From positions 1-62,554 of the forward strand of contig CAZLEA010000006.1 in NCBI GenBank assembly GCA_964558445.1: a DNA stretch of 62,554 nt. The letters are read 5' to 3'. Below the pieces are notes generated by a model that ran no database searches, was not told the DNA's origin, and saw only the letters and a program-made list of their open reading frames with translations. Made by a program: the position numbers and the translations under genes. Origin of the DNA: CAYXVJ01 sp964558445. GTDB lineage: Bacteria; Bacillota; Clostridia; Saccharofermentanales; Fastidiosipilaceae. Numbering within the stretch: the first letter of the stretch is position 1; the number at the start of each line of letters is the position of its first letter. Of this stretch, positions 59,842 through 62,554 are shown piece after piece.

Positions 59842-60897
59842 TTATACGCTCAAGCCCGCGATAGGATCTATCCATTCCAATGTGATCAATCGGCGTAAAG
59901 CAATCTCAATTTGTCTTGAGCCAAACTGTTCTTTGTGCTTATTCCACGCATACGTCTCTTGGACTACCTTATCGAACGAATCAGCACCGTTCGCTACAAG
60001 CCAATGAACAGTAGCTAGTAGCTCCAAGCCAAAGGGTGTTTCAAATCCATCGACTAGTTCAGATACTCTAGCCATACGTCTAAGCGTATCCGGCTGATCG
60101 GACAAAAATGCCTCAGCATCATCAGTCGCTCCAGGTAGCAATTCCAGCCTCTTCCTCGGATCATTCCCACCATCTGCATATCCCGTTAAAAAATGGCCTT
60201 CGACCGCGTTTAGTACGTGAGATAAATTGTTGGCATAGGGGCCATACGCACCCTTGGTATATATCAAGCGAATATTCTCTCCTGAAACCTGCAAGAAATA
60301 CATGAGTTTATGTATCTCTAGCAGCGTAATAAACGGATCAAGTAAACCCTTGAGATAGACATGAATCAATTCTACGAGCACGGCCCGGCCGGGAGTCATT
60401 GATGGCTCCTTAATGTTACGCGCCATATTCTGAGCCTTAGGAGCTCCCGCCGGTTCGTATACATTAATTGTTACTCCATCAATACCTGTAAGCGCACCTT
60501 CAATCTTGTTCTTAACAAGAGCCCAGTCCAGACCTCCCAACCCACTACCAAGCGGTGGAATGGCAATTGAGTTAATATTATGTTCCTCGATAACCTTAGC
60601 CAGATCTATCAGCCCAGCCTCAATATCTTCAATACGACTTGCTCCACGCCAATGGCGTTTAGTTGGGAAGTTTATTATATATCTCGGATTAATAAGGCTA
60701 TTCATTACATGAACAAACATCTTACCCGGTACCATATCGCCGAGCTTACATTTAGCTTCATATTCCATGAAATTCTCTGGATAACGCTTTTTGAACTGCA
60801 AAGCAATGCCGCGACCCATAACACCAACACAGTTAACGGTATTTACAATGGCTTCAGCATCATCATTAAATAAATCACCGGTTCTATAGATTATCAT
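59842..60897 (-). CDS. darG: DarG antitoxin: macro-domain DNA ADP-ribosyl glycohydrolase with C-terminal inhibitory domain
   Basis: The 351-residue protein begins with a macro domain: IIYRTGDLFNDDAEAIVNTVNCVGVMGRG (in parts: the VNTVN ADP-ribose site and GVMGRGIA), then IPPLGSGLGGLDW (the catalytic-loop Gly-rich segment). It continues with a helical C-terminal region of about 180 residues, as in DarG, where it binds and inhibits DarT. It removes ADP-ribose from thymidine bases modified by DarT. It is 14 bases after the DarT stop. The pair is a toxin-antitoxin and anti-phage system. Confidence 0.9.
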   Translation of the reverse strand: MIIYRTGDLFNDDAEAIVNTVNCVGVMGRGIALQFKKRYPENFMEYEAKCKLGDMVPGKMFVHVMNSLINPRYIINFPTKRHWRGASRIEDIEAGLIDLAKVIEEHNINSIAIPPLGSGLGGLDWALVKNKIEGALTGIDGVTINVYEPAGAPKAQNMARNIKEPSMTPGRAVLVELIHVYLKGLLDPFITLLEIHKLMYFLQVSGENIRLIYTKGAYGPYANNLSHVLNAVEGHFLTGYADGGNDPRKRLELLPGATDDAEAFLSDQPDTLRRMARVSELVDGFETPFGLELLATVHWLVANGADSFDKVVQETYAWNKHKEQFGSRQIEIALRRLITLEWIDPIAGLSV

Positions 60898-60911
60898 TAC
60901 TTATCACCTCG

Positions 60912-61568
60912 CTAGTAATACCATTCACGAAAGATTTCGATAGGTGGTTTATGATTCGCAAATGCAATTGCCTCATCAACCTTGTCGTAATATTCTTGGG
61001 AATAAACGCCTATACCTCTGATAAGATGCCAAGGCAGAGATCTCTCCACCAGAAATTCTGCTTGTTTTTCTTCTTTACAATTACCCCAATAGTATGCTCT
61101 TATTGCTTCCCAATTGAGTTTATCAATTGACGCTAGATCATTATAATCATTAAAATATCGTGATCCTGCATTCGAATCCGTGAATACCCATTTGCGCTCG
61201 TTGCTGTCTGCCCATCTTATTACATCCAGCATTTTGAACACCAAGTGTACTATTGGTTCTTGTCCGTCTCTATAGGCTATATCAGAATGATTATTCTGAT
61301 GAAACATATACAACATTATTGAGCGAGGGCAAAAGTAAAACGGAACACAATCACCAACAAATAATTCGGGATAAGAATGCAGAGTAAGTTCGTTCATTCT
61401 TCTGTTTTTGATTTTATCCATTCCTATACTAGTGCCAACTAGTTGTTGTCTCTGAACATCACTGTCACACAATAATTCACCTGATTTTCCAGAATTAAGG
61501 ATGAATGGCAACTTATCGTAATGAACTATATGGTACAGAAGTATTCTATCTGGATTAATATAGTTCAT
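60912..61568 (-). CDS. darT: DarT toxin: DNA ADP-ribosyltransferase
   Basis: The 218-residue protein has the DarT/DUF4433 fold: an NAD-binding opening (PDRILLYHIVHYDKLPFIL), the ARTT-like middle CVPFYFCPRSIMLYMFH, and the catalytic KQAEFLVERSLPW with Glu171. DarT attaches ADP-ribose to thymidine in single-stranded DNA, blocking replication. Its ATG overlaps the stop of the HTH gene as ATGA (61565-61568). The gene is AT-richer than the housekeeping genes around it, consistent with transfer. Antitoxin DarG follows directly, as usual for the system. Confidence 0.9.
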   Translation of the reverse strand: MNYINPDRILLYHIVHYDKLPFILNSGKSGELLCDSDVQRQQLVGTSIGMDKIKNRRMNELTLHSYPELFVGDCVPFYFCPRSIMLYMFHQNNHSDIAYRDGQEPIVHLVFKMLDVIRWADSNERKWVFTDSNAGSRYFNDYNDLASIDKLNWEAIRAYYWGNCKEEKQAEFLVERSLPWHLIRGIGVYSQEYYDKVDEAIAFANHKPPIEIFREWYY

Positions 61569-61777
61569 AAAGTACTTTCTCTTTTCTTATGGTGTTTGGC
61601 TGCTTTCGTGCGACCATCTACTGGTTTCATTGAATTTATTGGAATGATCCAAGTTCTATCCATCTTGATAGCGCCTTCTACCAGCCCTTTATTACATAGG
61701 ATTTGAACGCGACGAGTCGTAATTCCCCATAACTCTGCAGCCATTTTTGTTGTCATCAACTCCGATTCCAGACCCAT
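61565..61777 (-). CDS. Small HTH DNA-binding protein preceding darT
   Basis: From ATG 61777 (AGAGAGGGTATAGG upstream) the protein is 70 residues. The helix-turn-helix reads MAAELWGITTRRVQILCNKG and is followed by RTWIIPI and a basic tail, an excisionase/MerR-like pattern. It could autoregulate the darTG-helicase operon. It overlaps darT by four bases. A frame starting at 61801 is less likely because that ATG falls close to the promoter and lacks a ribosome binding site. Confidence 0.8.
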   Translation of the reverse strand: MGLESELMTTKMAAELWGITTRRVQILCNKGLVEGAIKMDRTWIIPINSMKPVDGRTKAAKHHKKRESTL

Positions 61778-61812
61778 CCTATACCCTCTCTGTCCAAACA
61801 TATTATCTGTTT

Positions 61813-61841
61813 ATTATACTTCCCCTGAGCGAACAATACAA
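61813..61841 (-). promoter_or_regulatory. Promoter of the HTH-darT-darG-helicase operon
   Basis: TTGTAT (61836-61841), 17 bases, then a perfect TATAAT (61813-61818) on the minus strand, with about 29 bases of leader before ATG 61777. Confidence 0.7.
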
Positions 61842-61955
61842 GATTCACCCCCGCTCCCTCACGTTCTCCGGGTTATTAACCACTCTTACATCAGTGTGCA
61901 ATTTTAATTTGAGCAGCGTCTACCAACGCTGAATTACCATGTTATACTCACTATT

Positions 61956-62554
61956 ATGAATATAGACACATTAATCAATCTACTGGGCAAGCTCGAGGGC
62001 TTGAAGAACAACACGAGACACTCCTGGACGTCTAGCGGACGACGCGAGAGCGTAGCCGAGCACACCTGGCGCATGACCATGATGGCTTGGCTTCTTCGCG
62101 ATGAATTCCCCGGTATCAATATGGATGAAGTCATCTTGACTTGCCTCGTCCATGATTGGGGTGAAGCCATCACCGGGGATGTGCCCAGCTTCTATAAGAC
62201 GGATAATGATGAAGAATCAGAGGATGCGGCTGTCAATAGCCTGCTTGCTCTACTGCCGGAGAAGGATCGGTTGATCCTAGCCCCTCTATTCGATGCCTTC
62301 AGTAAGCAGAGCACGCCGGAAGCGAGACTTGCCAGAGCCCTGGATAAGCTCGAAGTCGTACTCCAGCACAACGAAGCCAGCCTCGATACCTGGTTACCCA
62401 TCGAATACAATCTGAATCAAGACTATGCCGAATCGGTCTGCCGGGAATTCCCCTATCTACAGAAGCTCCAGGCGAGACTCCGAGAAGATAGCCGTGAGAA
62501 GCTCGTGGCAGCCGGCATCGACCCTGATCTACCGCTGGAGGCCTATACTCTGGA
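61956..62554 (+). CDS. HD domain protein, YfbR-like (partial, continues past the right edge)
   Basis: The visible 199 residues start MNIDTLINLLGKLEGLKNNT and carry an HD hydrolase pattern: SVAEHTWRMTMMAW (first His), CLVHDWGEAITGD (HD pair) and later LDKLEVVLQHNEA (third Asp). This matches small HD hydrolases such as YfbR-type 5'-deoxynucleotidases and YqeK relatives. No Shine-Dalgarno precedes ATG 61956; TATACT at 61943-61948 lies about eight bases upstream, so the mRNA may be leaderless. The frame is open at the window end, so length is unknown. Confidence 0.82.
   Translation, partial: MNIDTLINLLGKLEGLKNNTRHSWTSSGRRESVAEHTWRMTMMAWLLRDEFPGINMDEVILTCLVHDWGEAITGDVPSFYKTDNDEESEDAAVNSLLALLPEKDRLILAPLFDAFSKQSTPEARLARALDKLEVVLQHNEASLDTWLPIEYNLNQDYAESVCREFPYLQKLQARLREDSREKLVAAGIDPDLPLEAYTL

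Noticed and set aside
1..62554. tRNA, rRNA, transposase, integrase or CRISPR-Cas genes
   Set aside because: None could be recognised on either strand; the AT-rich cassettes have no visible integrase or IS ends.

Overview
The window is one scaffold from a low-to-moderate-GC Gram-positive bacterium (Bacillota), most likely an anaerobic or facultative fermenter. The reasons are Bacillota-type regulators and transporters (MhqR-like MarR, YesMN two-component pair, PyrR-type attenuator, YkvA, YflT-like stress protein), AdhE, lipobox lipoproteins with Pro/Thr-rich linkers, two CxPSR sulfatases, a perfect FNR-type site and AGGAGG ribosome binding sites. I do not assign a genus. The scaffold carries six 100-N gaps. 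Four of them are flanked by identical 55-bp sequences, which is an assembly-join artefact; collapsing each one restores a continuous reading frame in three genes.

Layout. 1-2.2 kb: an mhq-like quinone-stress operon (VOC dioxygenase, MarR, MhqD-like hydrolase). 2.3-3.9 kb: GNAT and a VanY-like lipoprotein. 4.0-5.8 kb: aldo/keto reductase plus CatE-like dioxygenase behind a promoter overlapped by a TTAC-N9-GTAA operator. 5.8-7.7 kb: an AT-rich two-gene cassette of an AAA15-type ATPase and a small Toprim/RloB-like protein, with its own promoter spanned by a perfect inverted repeat; this is the best candidate for an undescribed defence system. 7.7-20 kb: inositol monophosphatase, esterase, DUF6054, AdhE, RsmC-like methyltransferase, GH95, RidA, alanine dehydrogenase, YkvA, sulfatase. 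20-23.7 kb: a decayed SDR gene, a YflT-like protein and a 756-residue DUF2325-like protein bracketed by 35-bp direct repeats. 23.7-29.8 kb: a sugar ABC transporter (binding protein, two permeases) with a YesMN pair. 30-33.8 kb: uracil permease with a PyrR attenuator, a CAP-domain lipoprotein and an AEC transporter. 34-37.3 kb: an XRE regulator plus partner, and Tex. 37.3-39.8 kb: a Crp/Fnr regulator divergent from DUF1858 and DUF438/hemerythrin/PAS genes across a perfect FNR box. 39.9-43.1 kb: a zinc uptake operon (znuA-znuC-znuB-zur) behind an 11-bp-arm inverted repeat. 43.2-50 kb: a pyruvate dehydrogenase complex (E1a-E1b-E2-E3), a LipL/LipM-like transferase and a DsbA-family protein. 50-56.6 kb: a PT-linker HExxH protein, Gfo/Idh/MocA oxidoreductase, second sulfatase and a GH78-like rhamnosidase cut by a gap. 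56.7-61.8 kb: an HTH-DarT-DarG-PLD/helicase (DUF3427) operon. The window ends inside an HD-domain hydrolase gene.

Themes. Electrophile and redox stress: mhq and catE-like genes and the FNR-box locus. Glycan foraging: two sulfatases, GH95, GH78, the YesMN-controlled ABC importer and an Idh/MocA enzyme. Fermentative pyruvate and acetyl-CoA metabolism: PDH with lipoylation, AdhE, Ald. Defence or toxin-antitoxin: DarTG with a helicase, and the ATPase/Toprim-like pair. All functional calls come from reading motifs and conserved order by eye; no database search was run.
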